Assembly: GCA_020345785.1 (NCBI GenBank)
Contig: CP070771.1
Location: 4,878,820 to 4,884,933, forward strand
From: Desulfobacterales bacterium
GTDB taxonomy: Bacteria; Desulfobacterota; Desulfobacteria; Desulfobacterales; JAFDCJ01
Direction of reading: 5' to 3'
Length of the DNA: 6,114 bases
Shown here: piece after piece, positions 6,018 through 6,114 of the stretch
Numbering within the stretch: position 1 is the first letter of the stretch
Layout of the letters: every line of letters begins with the position of its first letter
Notes under the pieces: model-generated
Told to the model about the DNA's origin: nothing
What the model saw: the letters and a program-made list of their open reading frames with translations, nothing else
Databases searched by the model: none
Translations under genes and position numbers: made by a program

Positions 6018-6114
6018 GATCACCTTTGTAATCCGCAACGGCATAGCCTGTAGCTTATGCATGGAAATCATAAAACATAAGCCAAAATTGTTTTTTCTAT
6101 CTCCATTCATATGC
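6018..6114. other. Non-coding tail with inverted repeats, cut by the window edge
   Basis: GCTTATG (6053-6059) has a perfect inverted partner CATAAGC (6076-6082), with a T6 run at 6091-6096. An overlapping pair GCATA (6041-6045) and TATGC (6056-6060) would be a mutually exclusive fold. No coding frame is supported. It may be the leader or control region of a gene beyond 6114. Confidence 0.4.

Noticed and set aside
5913..6110. 65-codon - strand frame ending in ...QGFEPRTLRI
   Set aside because: It is antisense to the tRNA. The GFEPRT-like tail is the well-known translation artefact of the tRNA T arm and is not a gene.

Overview
The window looks like ordinary chromosome of a Gram-negative bacterium. 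The best guess is a sulfate-reducer-type member of Desulfobacterota (former Deltaproteobacteria). This is an inference from the zinc-ribbon/DUF3426 membrane protein with its long acidic linker and from the overall gene style; no phylogenetic marker was tested. All recognised genes are on the + strand. No phage, transposase, CRISPR or defence gene is visible.

Layout: (1) 1-1689 is mnmG without its first ~64 codons, cut by the left edge. (2) 1690-1938 is an AT-rich spacer with two facing arrays of a 7-base repeat (consensus ATTGAAT), then a good sigma70-type promoter and a terminator-like hairpin in the leader of the next gene. (3) 1939-2853 encodes a CbpA-like (type II) J-domain co-chaperone. 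(4) 2854-3164 is a 311-base spacer with a possible promoter, a direct repeat and a strong dyad, but no convincing gene. (5) 3165-5654 encodes an 829-residue protein: N-terminal four-cysteine zinc ribbon, ~585 residues of extremely acidic repeats, one membrane helix, a short IPY-SD repeat and a C-terminal DUF3426-like domain. (6) 5655-5879 holds a third heptamer array, an intrinsic terminator, a promoter and a structured leader. (7) 5880-5956 is a tRNA with anticodon CAT, probably elongator Met, followed by its own terminator at 5992-6017. (8) 6018-6114 is a non-coding tail with inverted repeats, cut by the right edge.

The genes do not form an obvious pathway. MnmG modifies tRNA wobble uridines, the J protein partners an Hsp70 encoded elsewhere, and the zinc-ribbon protein has no known function. 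Spacers of 249 and 311 bases, each with its own promoter candidate, suggest separate transcription units. MnmG does not act on a CAT anticodon, so its closeness to the tRNA is probably chance.

The points most worth a second look are the dispersed 7-base arrays, one of which contains the mnmG stop codon, and the composite acidic repeats of the large protein, which include a 220-residue stretch with no Lys, Arg or His. I see no strong evidence for a new multi-gene system.
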